NCBI GenBank assembly: GCA_012960055.1
Contig: DUCA01000050.1
Coordinates: forward strand, 1 to 6,391
Reading direction: 5' to 3'
Length of the DNA stretch: 6,391 bases
From: Cycloclasticus sp.
GTDB lineage: Bacteria; Pseudomonadota; Gammaproteobacteria; Methylococcales; Cycloclasticaceae
The position numbers and the translations under genes were made by a program. The notes under the pieces were generated by a model. The model did no database searches, was not told where the DNA came from, and saw only the letters and a list, made by a program, of their open reading frames with translations. Below, piece by piece: positions 1 to 6,099 of the stretch (positions are counted from its first letter, which is position 1; each line of letters opens with the position of its first letter).

Positions 1-42
1 TCGCTTTCAGAACCCATTATAGGATTTACAGGCAGTTCAAGC

Positions 43-71
43 TTGACAAAGCACGAATATTTCATCAAAAT
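43..71 (+). promoter_or_regulatory. Probable sigma-70 promoter of rpsT
   Basis: A perfect -35 box TTGACA (43-48) is followed after 17 bp by CAAAAT (66-71), a 4 of 6 match to the -10 consensus. Transcription would start near 78 and give a leader of roughly 28 nt before the UUG start of rpsT. E. coli rpsT has two tandem promoters. A second, upstream one cannot be supported in the 42 bases available here. Bases 1-42 show no recognisable coding sequence. Confidence 0.6.
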
Positions 72-93
72 GCGCAATCTTTTTTACATTACC

Positions 94-99
94 AGAGGA
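94..99 (+). promoter_or_regulatory. Shine-Dalgarno site that fixes the UUG start of rpsT
   Basis: AGAGGA lies 6 nt upstream of the TTG codon at 106-108. No ATG or GTG nearby would give an S20 of normal length. The conserved N-terminus (M)ANSAQA begins exactly at this TTG, so the ribosome binding site and the protein family agree on the start. Confidence 0.75.
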
Positions 100-105
100 T
101 TTACC

Positions 106-369
106 TTGGCTAACAGTGCACAAGCGTCAAAACGCGCCAAACAAGCAGAACAAAACCGTCAATTAAACATGGCTGCACGTACACGTTTACGTACAAAAAT
201 CAAAAGCGTCGTGTATAGCGCTAATGATGGAAATGCTGAAGCAACTGAAACTGCGTATAAAGAAGCGGTTCCTTATATCGATAGTGCGGTTAACAAAGGC
301 ATTATCCACAGAAATAAAGCTGCTCGTTTAAAGAGCCGCTTAAATGCTCGCATTGTTAAACTAAAGTAG
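106..369 (+). CDS. rpsT: 30S ribosomal protein S20
   Basis: S20 is a primary 16S rRNA-binding protein of the small subunit. It is built as a three-helix bundle and helps early 30S assembly. The 87-residue product, read from the TTG at 106, begins ANSAQASKRAKQAEQNR and is rich in Lys, Arg and Ala throughout. It contains the family segments RTRLRTKIK in the middle and GIIHRNKAARLKSRLNARI near the C-terminus, and its length matches E. coli S20 (87 aa). An in-frame TTG at 43 would add 21 residues but lies inside the -35 box, so it is rejected. In E. coli the rpsT mRNA also starts with UUG, and S20 represses its own translation. The same start codon here suggests, but does not prove, the same control. 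The gene is monocistronic, convergent with proB, and ends 23 bp before a strong hairpin. Confidence 0.96.
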   Translation: MANSAQASKRAKQAEQNRQLNMAARTRLRTKIKSVVYSANDGNAEATETAYKEAVPYIDSAVNKGIIHRNKAARLKSRLNARIVKLK

Positions 370-392
370 ACTTAAGTTTTTCAAAGAACACG

Positions 393-420
393 AAAAAGCC
401 GACCATTAGGTCGGCTTTTT
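393..420. terminator. Bidirectional intrinsic terminator between rpsT and proB
   Basis: A perfect 12-bp inverted repeat (393-404 and 409-420) has a 4-nt loop, ATTA. The GC core is GCCGACC / GGTCGGC, flanked by five A on the left and five T on the right. Each strand therefore ends its hairpin with a U-run, so it can stop rpsT from the left and proB from the right. It lies 23 bp after the rpsT stop and 21 bp after the proB stop. Confidence 0.92.
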
Positions 421-441
421 ACTGCCGTAAGATATTTGCCT

Positions 442-1566
442 TTAAACCAATACCAAGTTGTCGCAATGAATAACTTCTGCTTCATTAACAAAACCAATCA
501 GATTTTCGATATCTAAACTGTCCTGCTGTTTTATTTTGTTGATATCATCCGAGCTATAATTCACCAAGCCACGCGCAAACTCTTTACCTTCTTCAGTCAC
601 ACATACAACTAACTCACCTCGGTCAAAATCCCCTGTTACCGCCACCACCCCAATGGGTAACAAACTCACGCCCGACTGCTTAAGCGCATTAACCCCACCC
701 TTATTTAGAACCAACTGTCCTTTTATGTCTAGGTGCGCTGTTAACCAACGCTTTCTCGCCGACACAGATGACTCATCAGGTATCAATAAAGTACCGACTA
801 TTTCGCCGTCGATAACATCCAAGATAACGCCTTGCTGCAAACCCGGCGCTATAACTGTTGCCGTACCAGAACGAGATGCAATGCGTGCCGCGATCAGCTT
901 AGTTTGCATACCACCACGACCTAACTCGCCAACACCTTCACCAGCCGCCATATCGAGTGCTTTATCCGTTACGCTGGCTTGCGCCAACAATTTCGCATTA
1001 GCGTTCGATCTTGGGTCACAATCAAAAAAACCATCTTGATCGGTTAAAATCATCAACACATCCGCGCTCATTAAATTAGCAATGATGGCCGCTAATGTGT
1101 CGTTATCACCAACCCGCAACTCTTCATTCGCCACCACGTCATTTTCATTAATAATCGGCACAACCGAATAATCAAGTAAGGTTTTTATGGTTGCTCGTGC
1201 ATTTAAATACCGCGTTCTATCTGCTAAATCATCATGTGTCAGCAACACTTGCGCTGTTTTAAAACCTTTTGCTTGAAAGCTTTCTTCATACGCCTGAATA
1301 AGCCCCATTTGCCCCACTGAAGCCGCTGCTTGTAATTCCTGCAACGCATGAGGGCGAGAGGTCCAACCTAAACGCACCATGCCTTCAGCGACTGAACCTG
1401 ATGACACAACAATGACATCGATACCACGCGATTTAAGTTCACTGATTTGCTCAACCCAATCATTAATAGCCGCGCGATTTAAGCCCCTGCCATTGTCCGT
1501 TAAGACAGCACTGCCAATTTTAATAACACAACAACGAACCTGCTTTAAATCTGCTCTTGATTTCAT
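442..1566 (-). CDS. proB: Glutamate 5-kinase (first step of proline synthesis)
   Basis: ProB is a cytoplasmic enzyme that phosphorylates L-glutamate with ATP to gamma-glutamyl phosphate, which ProA then reduces. The family is feedback-inhibited by proline. The 374 residues match the long two-domain form (E. coli 367 aa). An amino-acid kinase domain spans about 10-265, with VIKIGSA (Lys16), VVSSGS (Ser56), NENDVV (Asp143), GDNDTLAA (Asn155), LTDQDG (175-179) and GRGGMQTK (Lys223). A C-terminal PUA domain covers about 278-374, including ARGLVNYSS. The start is 15 nt downstream of the obg stop and has only a poor Shine-Dalgarno (AAAG), so translation is probably coupled to obg. The N-terminus aligns well with relatives at this start. 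proA is not adjacent, unlike the E. coli proBA operon. It is the last gene before the 393-420 terminator. All key residues are present, so it should be active. Confidence 0.97.
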   Translation of the reverse strand: MKSRADLKQVRCCVIKIGSAVLTDNGRGLNRAAINDWVEQISELKSRGIDVIVVSSGSVAEGMVRLGWTSRPHALQELQAAASVGQMGLIQAYEESFQAKGFKTAQVLLTHDDLADRTRYLNARATIKTLLDYSVVPIINENDVVANEELRVGDNDTLAAIIANLMSADVLMILTDQDGFFDCDPRSNANAKLLAQASVTDKALDMAAGEGVGELGRGGMQTKLIAARIASRSGTATVIAPGLQQGVILDVIDGEIVGTLLIPDESSVSARKRWLTAHLDIKGQLVLNKGGVNALKQSGVSLLPIGVVAVTGDFDRGELVVCVTEEGKEFARGLVNYSSDDINKIKQQDSLDIENLIGFVNEAEVIHCDNLVLV

Positions 1567-1581
1567 CGTCTTTAAGTCAAA

Positions 1582-2637
1582 CTAATCAATGTCCTTAGGT
1601 TCTTCCGGCTCATTAAGCTCTAATGCTTTTTGCTCTTCCAAGTAATCCATAATGGCATGGACTAATTTTTGCGTGCCTGTTTTTCGAATGGCAGACACAT
1701 TAAATACTGGGCCTTTCCATTCCAAACCATCGACAATCATTTGGCAATACTCATCCACCTGATCTTCTGGCAGCAAATCTATTTTATTCAATACTAACCA
1801 ACGAGGTTTTTTCGCCAATTCACCGCCCCATTTTTCAATCTCTATAATCGCAGCCTTGGCTGCTGAAACAGGGTCAATATCCGATTCATAAGGCTCAACA
1901 TCCACCACGTGAAGTAATAAGTTGTTTCTTGCCAAATGACGCAGGAATAAATTGCCAAGTCCCGCACCTTCAGCAGCACCTTCAATAATCCCCGGTATAT
2001 CCGCAATCACAAAACTGCGTGACTCATCAGCACGCACCACGCCCAAACTTGGGTGCAACGTGGTAAACGGGTAATTCGCCACTTTCGGTTGCGCCGATGA
2101 AATGGAGCGAATTAGGCTGGATTTCCCAGCATTTGGTAAGCCGAGCGTACCAACATCTGCCAACACTTTTAACTCTAACCTTAACGCACGTTGCTCACCT
2201 TCTGAACCGGGCGAAAACTGCCGAGGAGCTCTATTCGTGCTGCTTTTATATCGCGCGTTGCCTAAGCCATGAAAGCCACCTGATGCCACCAGCAACTTCT
2301 GCCCTTCCATCGTCACATCGCCAATCAACTCATCGGTACCATCGTCATATACTATGGTACCCAATGGCACTGGCACAATTAAATCTTCGCCGCCACGGCC
2401 TGTGCAGTTGCCGCTTTGCCCGCGCTTCCCTGGGTCTGCTCTTAACAAACGATTAAAACGCATATCAATAAGCGTGTTTAATGCCTCGGTTCCCTGCAAA
2501 TACACACTGCCACCATCGCCACCATCGCCACCATTTGGGCCGCCAAAGGGGATGTATTTTTCACGTCTAAAGCTTACATGGCCACTACCGCCATTTCCTG
2601 CTTCTGCTTTTACGGTCGCTTCATCAACAAATTTCAT
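1582..2637 (-). CDS. obg: Obg/CgtA GTPase, ribosome assembly factor
   Basis: Obg is an essential, slowly hydrolysing GTPase that binds the 50S subunit during late assembly and is tied to the stringent response and cell-cycle control. The 351-residue protein has the usual order. The glycine-rich Obg fold (about 1-158) includes NGGSGHVSFRREK near 15-27 and a GGPNGGDGGDGG run at 32-43. The G domain follows, with the P-loop GLPNAGKSS (166-174), the switch I region NYPFTTLHP (189-197), G3 DIPG (213-216), G4 NKID (284-287) and G5 SA (315-316). The C-terminal tail is short and acidic, so the protein is smaller than E. coli ObgE (390 aa). GGAA lies 7 nt upstream of the ATG. It sits between rpmA and proB, and rplU-rpmA-obg linkage is a widespread bacterial arrangement. 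It appears to have its own promoter behind the rpmA terminator. The gene symbols obgE and cgtA are also used. Confidence 0.97.
   Translation of the reverse strand: MKFVDEATVKAEAGNGGSGHVSFRREKYIPFGGPNGGDGGDGGSVYLQGTEALNTLIDMRFNRLLRADPGKRGQSGNCTGRGGEDLIVPVPLGTIVYDDGTDELIGDVTMEGQKLLVASGGFHGLGNARYKSSTNRAPRQFSPGSEGEQRALRLELKVLADVGTLGLPNAGKSSLIRSISSAQPKVANYPFTTLHPSLGVVRADESRSFVIADIPGIIEGAAEGAGLGNLFLRHLARNNLLLHVVDVEPYESDIDPVSAAKAAIIEIEKWGGELAKKPRWLVLNKIDLLPEDQVDEYCQMIVDGLEWKGPVFNVSAIRKTGTQKLVHAIMDYLEEQKALELNEPEEPKDID
2510..2536. repeat. Short 9-bp tandem repeat inside obg
   Basis: Three direct copies of a 9-bp unit (CCACCATCG twice, then CCACCATTT) encode the alternating Gly-Gly-Asp / Gly-Gly-Asn run of the Obg fold on the minus strand. 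The amino-acid pattern is a conserved Obg feature, so the repeat is explained by the protein. It could still slip in units of three residues. Confidence 0.8.
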
Positions 2638-2681
2638 ATTTGTATTCCAATAACTGTGCTTGTGTCTTATTTAGGGACTCT

Positions 2682-2709
2682 ATTTTAACGCAATAAAAAA
2701 CCCTGCCAA
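2682..2709 (-). promoter_or_regulatory. Probable sigma-70 promoter of obg-proB
   Basis: Read on the minus strand, TTGGCA (plus 2704-2709, 5 of 6 to the -35 consensus) is followed after 16 bp by TAAAAT (plus 2682-2687, 5 of 6 to the -10). The start would fall near 2675, giving a leader of about 38 nt before the obg ATG. The -35 box lies within the loop and 3' arm of the rpmA terminator, and the spacer contains its U-run. The match is good but it has not been tested. Confidence 0.6.
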
Positions 2710-2721
2710 AGACAAGGTTTT
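2695..2721 (-). terminator. Intrinsic terminator after rpmA, minus strand
   Basis: The minus-strand RNA folds as AAAACCUUGUC - UUU - GGCAGGGUUUU, an 11-bp stem with two G-U wobbles, running into a continuous run of six U. On the plus strand those two wobbles become C-A mismatches, so the structure is specific to minus-strand transcription. It starts 46 bp after the rpmA stop and should end most rplU-rpmA transcripts before obg. The stem is moderately strong, so partial readthrough into obg is likely. Confidence 0.75.
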
Positions 2722-2754
2722 AAACTTCTGTACCTGCTGTCGTAACCGCAGCGC

Positions 2755-2775
2755 ACTGTTTATATATTAAACAGT
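2755..2775. repeat. Perfect 8-bp-arm inverted repeat over the rpmA stop codon
   Basis: ACTGTTTA (2755-2762) and TAAACAGT (2768-2775) are exact reverse complements separated by TATAT. The repeat covers the last codons and the TAA stop (2767-2769) of rpmA. In RNA it could form a weak AT-rich hairpin at the stop. It looks like a LexA site but the CTGT and ACAG ends are 11 nt apart, not 8. Confidence 0.6.
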
Positions 2776-3024
2776 TTCGATACGAATATATTTTCTACGT
2801 TTCGGGCCTTTAATTTCAAATACCACTGTGCCTTCTTCAGTTGCAAATAATGTGTGGTCTTTACCCATACCAACATTTTTACCTGCATGAAAACGTGTAC
2901 CTCTTTGGCGAACTAAAATATTACCCGCTAGAACACTTTGACCACCGTAACGTTTAACGCCAAGTCGCTTTGACTCCGAATCGCGACCGTTCTTAGTACT
3001 ACCGCCTGCTTTCTTATGTGCCAT
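2767..3024 (-). CDS. rpmA: 50S ribosomal protein L27
   Basis: L27 is a small basic 50S protein whose flexible N-terminal tail reaches the peptidyl transferase centre and helps position tRNA. The 85 residues match the family length (E. coli 85 aa). The N-terminus MAHKKAGGSTKNGRDS is diagnostic, followed by RLGVKRYGGQ, GNILVRQRGT and FHAGKNVGMGKDHTLFA. The tail begins right after the initiator Met, as in Gammaproteobacteria, and there is no Firmicutes-type cleavable N-terminal extension. A strong AAAGGA Shine-Dalgarno lies 7 nt upstream of the ATG. The gene follows rplU by 18 nt, so the two are cotranscribed and give equal amounts of L21 and L27. A terminator follows 46 bp downstream. Confidence 0.98.
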   Translation of the reverse strand: MAHKKAGGSTKNGRDSESKRLGVKRYGGQSVLAGNILVRQRGTRFHAGKNVGMGKDHTLFATEEGTVVFEIKGPKRRKYIRIETV

Positions 3025-3042
3025 GAATCTGTCCTTTGTTAA

Positions 3043-3354
3043 TTAAGCAGAAATACCAGTAATGATCACTTCAGTATAATACTGACGGTGTCCCATTTTT
3101 TTCATGTGGTGTTTTCTACGTTTGAATTTAATGATGTGAACTTTTTTAAGTCGACCTTGAGCTTTTACTGTTGCTGTAACAGTTGCGCCGTCAAGATTAG
3201 GTGCGCCAACTTTAAGTCCAGCGTCACCATTGACTAATAAGACTGAATCGAACGTTACTTCTGCGCCCTCTTCTGCATCTAATTTTTCGATTTTAAGAAA
3301 ATCACCCTCGGCGACTTTATATTGTTTACCGCCCGTTTGAATTATCGCGTACAT
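3043..3354 (-). CDS. rplU: 50S ribosomal protein L21
   Basis: L21 binds 23S rRNA in the large subunit and, in E. coli, depends on L20 for incorporation. The 103-residue product equals the E. coli length. It opens with MYAIIQTGGKQYKVAEGD and ends with the family signature KFKRRKHHMKKMGHRQ followed by YTEVIITGI. The start is supported by a GGGAG ribosome binding site (3365-3369) 10 nt upstream. It is the first gene of the rplU-rpmA unit and has a near-consensus promoter. rplU is divergent from ispB, as in E. coli and Pseudomonas. Confidence 0.98.
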   Translation of the reverse strand: MYAIIQTGGKQYKVAEGDFLKIEKLDAEEGAEVTFDSVLLVNGDAGLKVGAPNLDGATVTATVKAQGRLKKVHIIKFKRRKHHMKKMGHRQYYTEVIITGISA

Positions 3355-3400
3355 TGTTCAGAAACTCCCGTATTTTGTGGGTGATTTAAAAAAGAGGCGA

Positions 3401-3429
3401 ATTTTAGCCTTTAGTTTGCCTTTGGTCAA
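3401..3429 (-). promoter_or_regulatory. Strong sigma-70 promoter of rplU-rpmA
   Basis: On the minus strand, TTGACC (plus 3424-3429, 5 of 6) and TAAAAT (plus 3401-3406, 5 of 6) are separated by an ideal 17 bp. The start would fall near 3394, about 40 nt before the rplU ATG. The strength suits a ribosomal protein operon. I see no attenuator hairpin in the leader. Confidence 0.8.
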
Positions 3430-3456
3430 TGCCAAATAAACAGGGAAAAGCTTTTT

Positions 3457-3485
3457 TTATCCGCGCCATTCCTTGTTATTATACT
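3457..3485 (+). promoter_or_regulatory. Probable promoter of ispB
   Basis: Two overlapping readings are possible. One is TTATCC (3457-3462) with a 17-bp spacer and TATACT (3480-3485, 5 of 6). The other is an extended -10, TGT followed by TATTAT (3474-3482). Either gives a start near 3489-3492 and a leader of about 25-28 nt. It is back-to-back with the rplU promoter, whose -35 box ends 28 bp away. The -35 match is poor, so this is weaker than the rplU promoter. Confidence 0.5.
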
Positions 3486-3516
3486 CTCTTTAATATTAAC
3501 CGAGCTTTTTCGTTTC

Positions 3517-4521
3517 ATGAGTAGCACCCATTCATCAACAAATACAGCCAAAATTGATTTCAAAGCCATTCAAGTTTTAATGGCACCTGCCATGTCACAA
3601 GTAGATAAAGAAATCCTCCGAGAACTAAACTCTGACGTCGTGCTCATCAATCAAATTGGCTTCCATATTATCAATAGCGGCGGAAAACGTTTAAGACCCA
3701 TGTTGGTCGCCTTATCTGCTTGCGCGTTAGATTACGATGGCAAAGATCACACCACACTGGCTGCTGTTATCGAATTCATCCATACCGCCACCTTACTTCA
3801 TGATGATGTTGTCGACGAATCGGATATGCGTCGTGGTGATGAAACAGCCAATGCTATTTGGGGTAATGCCGCCAGTGTTCTCGTCGGCGACTTTTTATAT
3901 TCGCGTTCATTCGAAATGATGGTAGGTGTTAACGATATGCGCGTGATGGATATTTTATCTCACACCACCAACGCCATTGCTGAAGGCGAAGTACTTCAGT
4001 TATTAAACATCAACAACCCTGACACCAGCGAAGCACAATACCTTGAAGTGATTCGCCGTAAAACCGCTAAATTGTTTGAAGCAGCGGCTCAATTAGGCGC
4101 AGTATTATCAAAAGCAGACGACACGACTGAAAAAGCACTCGCTGCGTACGGCTTACACCTAGGCAATGCCTTTCAAATCATGGACGACATGCTCGATTAC
4201 ACGGCGAATGTTGACGAACTTGGTAAAAACCTTGGTGATGATTTAGCCGAAGGCAAACCCACTTTGCCACTCATTCATGCGATGACCAATGGCACAGCCG
4301 AACAAGCTGAATTTATAAGAGAAACCATCAAAAATGGCAATCGCGACGCTTATCTGGACATTTTAGCTATCATCAAATCCACCGGCTCATTAGACTACAC
4401 GGCCGAATTTGCTGACCAAGAAGCAAAAAAAGCCATTGATGCACTCAGCTCGATTGCTGATAGCAACTTCAAAACCGCGATGGAACAACTGGCTTTATTT
4501 TCCATTCAACGTAGCTATTAA
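3517..4521 (+). CDS. ispB: Octaprenyl-type polyprenyl diphosphate synthase (quinone side chain)
   Basis: This trans-type prenyltransferase adds isopentenyl diphosphate units to farnesyl diphosphate to build the long tail of ubiquinone or menaquinone. The 334 residues compare with 323 in E. coli IspB. Visible motifs are GGKRLRP (55-61), the first Asp-rich motif DDVVD (96-100) followed by ESDMRRG, AEGEVLQLLN (155-164), KTAKLFEAAA (182-191), the second Asp-rich motif DDMLD (223-227), and GKNLGDDLAEGKPTLP (236-251). Both metal-binding clusters are intact. The ATG at 3517 adds about 11 Ser/Thr-rich residues relative to relatives and has only a weak GAG Shine-Dalgarno (3502-3504). Later ATGs at 3580 and 3592 have no better site, so I keep 3517. 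Chain length (C40 or other) cannot be read from sequence alone. It is the divergent neighbour of rplU. No clear terminator follows. Confidence 0.95.
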   Translation: MSSTHSSTNTAKIDFKAIQVLMAPAMSQVDKEILRELNSDVVLINQIGFHIINSGGKRLRPMLVALSACALDYDGKDHTTLAAVIEFIHTATLLHDDVVDESDMRRGDETANAIWGNAASVLVGDFLYSRSFEMMVGVNDMRVMDILSHTTNAIAEGEVLQLLNINNPDTSEAQYLEVIRRKTAKLFEAAAQLGAVLSKADDTTEKALAAYGLHLGNAFQIMDDMLDYTANVDELGKNLGDDLAEGKPTLPLIHAMTNGTAEQAEFIRETIKNGNRDAYLDILAIIKSTGSLDYTAEFADQEAKKAIDALSSIADSNFKTAMEQLALFSIQRSY

Positions 4522-4589
4522 TAAAAACAATCAACCTTAGTTTTACCGCAGTAGATCTGCATTAAGTTGCGCCGCACAATTTTAAATTT

Positions 4590-4598
4590 TGATATAAT
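4590..4598 (+). promoter_or_regulatory. Extended -10 promoter of the GAPDH gene
   Basis: TGATATAAT combines a perfect TATAAT (4593-4598) with the TGn extension at 4590-4592. No good -35 box lies 16-18 bp upstream. The nearest, TTGCGC at 4567-4572, is 20 bp away. Extended -10 promoters do not need a strong -35. The start would fall near 4605, leaving about a 31-nt leader before the ATG at 4636. Confidence 0.65.
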
Positions 4599-4635
4599 TA
4601 ACGTATATATAAACAACAAATACAAGGTACCTTTT

Positions 4636-6087
4636 ATGAGTGTAGAGCAACATGACCAACACCTAGCTGAATGGGAAAGTCGTCAAGAAATTGCTGAAGC
4701 AATGATTCCTATCATCGGCAAAATGTACCGTGCTAACGGTGTCGTCCTTAAGATATACGGTAGAACGCTTATTAACGCATCACCTATCACACTTCTTAAG
4801 TTGCATCGTTATGTTCGTCAATTCGTAAACGTAGAGCTATCAATCCACGACAGTTTTAAAGTACTGATTGCTCTACAAAATATGAAATTAGGGCCTGTTC
4901 GCATCGACCTGGGTCTTTTGGCTACTCAATTCAATAGTGACACACGCGGCCTTGAAATAGAGGACTTTCTCGCTAAAAAACTTGGCGAAGGTATCCGCCA
5001 AGTTCAAGAACAGTCCGATTCAACACCAACCGATGTTGTGCTTTACGGCTTTGGCCGCATTGGTCGTTTATTGGCGCGCTTACTGATTGAGCGCACCGGT
5101 TCTGGCAATAAAATGCGCCTACGCGCGATAGTTGTTCGTAAAGGCGGCGATAATGACCTACAAAAACGCGCCAGCCTGCTTCGTCGAGATTCTGTGCATG
5201 GCTCATTCAAAGGCACCATCAAAGTTGACGAAGAAAACAATACCATTTTAGCCAACGGCAATTTAATTCAGGTTATTTACGCCAACCACCCTAAAGAAAT
5301 TGATTACACGCAGTACGGCATTAAAGACGCACTTATTGTCGATAACACGGGCATTCGTCGCGACGAAGCTCAATTGAGCGAACACTTCTTAGCTAAGGGC
5401 GCAGCCAAAGCTCTACTAACGGCTCCAGGTAAAGACGTTAAAAATATCGTCTTTGGTGTTAATACGGATGACATTAAAGCTGAAGATAAAATCATTTCAG
5501 CCGCCAGTTGCACGACTAACGCTATTGCGCCGACATTAAAAGCCATCAATGACGAGTTTGGCATTATCAAAGGCCACGTTGAAACGGTTCACTCATACAC
5601 CAATGACCAAAACCTAATCGACAACTACCACAAAGGTGAACGTCGAGGCCGCGCCGCTGCGCTCAATATGGTGATTACAGAAACAGGCGCCGCTAAGGCC
5701 GTTTCAAAAGCCCTGCCTGAACTTGAAGGCAAACTGACGGGTAACGCTATTCGTGTTCCGACTCCAAATGTCTCAATGGCCATTCTTAACCTTCGCTTGG
5801 AGAAAGAAACAGACAAACACGCTTTAAATAACTTCTTGCGCGAAACGGCTCTTCATTCATCTATGCGTGAGCAAATTGACTTCACCACATCAACTGAAAT
5901 CGTTTCTACGGATTTGGTTGGCGCTCGCAAAGCATGCACGATTGATTCAAAAGCAACCATCGCCACCGGCGACTCATGCGTTCTTTATCTTTGGTATGAC
6001 AACGAGTTTGGTTATAGCTGCCAAGTGATTCGCGTGATGCAAAAAATGGCTGGTTTGGACTTCCCGTCTTTACCCGCTAAAGACTAA
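4636..6087 (+). CDS. Long-form glyceraldehyde-3-phosphate dehydrogenase with N-terminal extension
   Basis: GAPDH interconverts glyceraldehyde 3-phosphate and 1,3-bisphosphoglycerate in the cytoplasm. The ATG at 4636 has AAGG 8 nt upstream. A frame-compatible TTG at 4567 precedes the -10 box and is rejected. The product has 483 residues, against about 330 for GapA. Residues 1-130 are an extension of unknown role (IDLGLL at 90-95). The Rossmann domain follows with GFGRIGR (138-144), then DSVHG (185-189), the catalytic SCTTN (Cys292), HSYTND (His319), TGAAKAV (350-356), RVPTPNVS (373-380) and WYDNEFGYS (453-461). The catalytic Cys/His pair is intact. Where GapA has Asn-Asp after the second strand, here it reads AIVVRKGGDN, so the usual NAD-ribose Asp is Val167, followed by Arg168. 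Long GAPDHs of this type are known in Vibrio and Pseudomonas (PA3001-like). NADP use or a gluconeogenic role is inference. It has its own promoter and terminator. Confidence 0.92.
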   Translation: MSVEQHDQHLAEWESRQEIAEAMIPIIGKMYRANGVVLKIYGRTLINASPITLLKLHRYVRQFVNVELSIHDSFKVLIALQNMKLGPVRIDLGLLATQFNSDTRGLEIEDFLAKKLGEGIRQVQEQSDSTPTDVVLYGFGRIGRLLARLLIERTGSGNKMRLRAIVVRKGGDNDLQKRASLLRRDSVHGSFKGTIKVDEENNTILANGNLIQVIYANHPKEIDYTQYGIKDALIVDNTGIRRDEAQLSEHFLAKGAAKALLTAPGKDVKNIVFGVNTDDIKAEDKIISAASCTTNAIAPTLKAINDEFGIIKGHVETVHSYTNDQNLIDNYHKGERRGRAAALNMVITETGAAKAVSKALPELEGKLTGNAIRVPTPNVSMAILNLRLEKETDKHALNNFLRETALHSSMREQIDFTTSTEIVSTDLVGARKACTIDSKATIATGDSCVLYLWYDNEFGYSCQVIRVMQKMAGLDFPSLPAKD

Positions 6088-6099
6088 GCTTTATTTTAT

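Noticed and set aside
43..105. Upstream TTG start giving a 108-residue S20
   Set aside because: The TTG is part of the -35 box TTGACA, the extra 21 residues have no S20 similarity, and the conserved N-terminus and Shine-Dalgarno point to 106.
2097..2456. 119-codon open frame antisense to obg
   Set aside because: It is a shadow of the strongly conserved obg, has no ribosome binding site, and encodes no recognisable protein. The same holds for the other open frames opposite proB, obg, ispB and GAPDH.
2510..2536. Tandem repeat as a microsatellite or CRISPR-like array
   Set aside because: The units are 9 bp, contiguous and in frame, and encode the conserved glycine-rich run of Obg.
2756..2774. 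LexA (SOS) box
   Set aside because: CTGT and ACAG are separated by 11 nt, not the required 8, and the site lies at the 3' end of rpmA, not in a promoter.
4548..4560. Hairpin GCAG-TAGAT-CTGC as an ispB terminator
   Set aside because: The stem is only 4 bp and no T-run follows. ispB transcripts may read into the GAPDH gene.
4567..4635. Earlier TTG start for GAPDH adding 23 residues
   Set aside because: It lies upstream of the extended -10 promoter at 4590-4598 and has no ribosome binding site, whereas ATG 4636 has AAGG at proper spacing.
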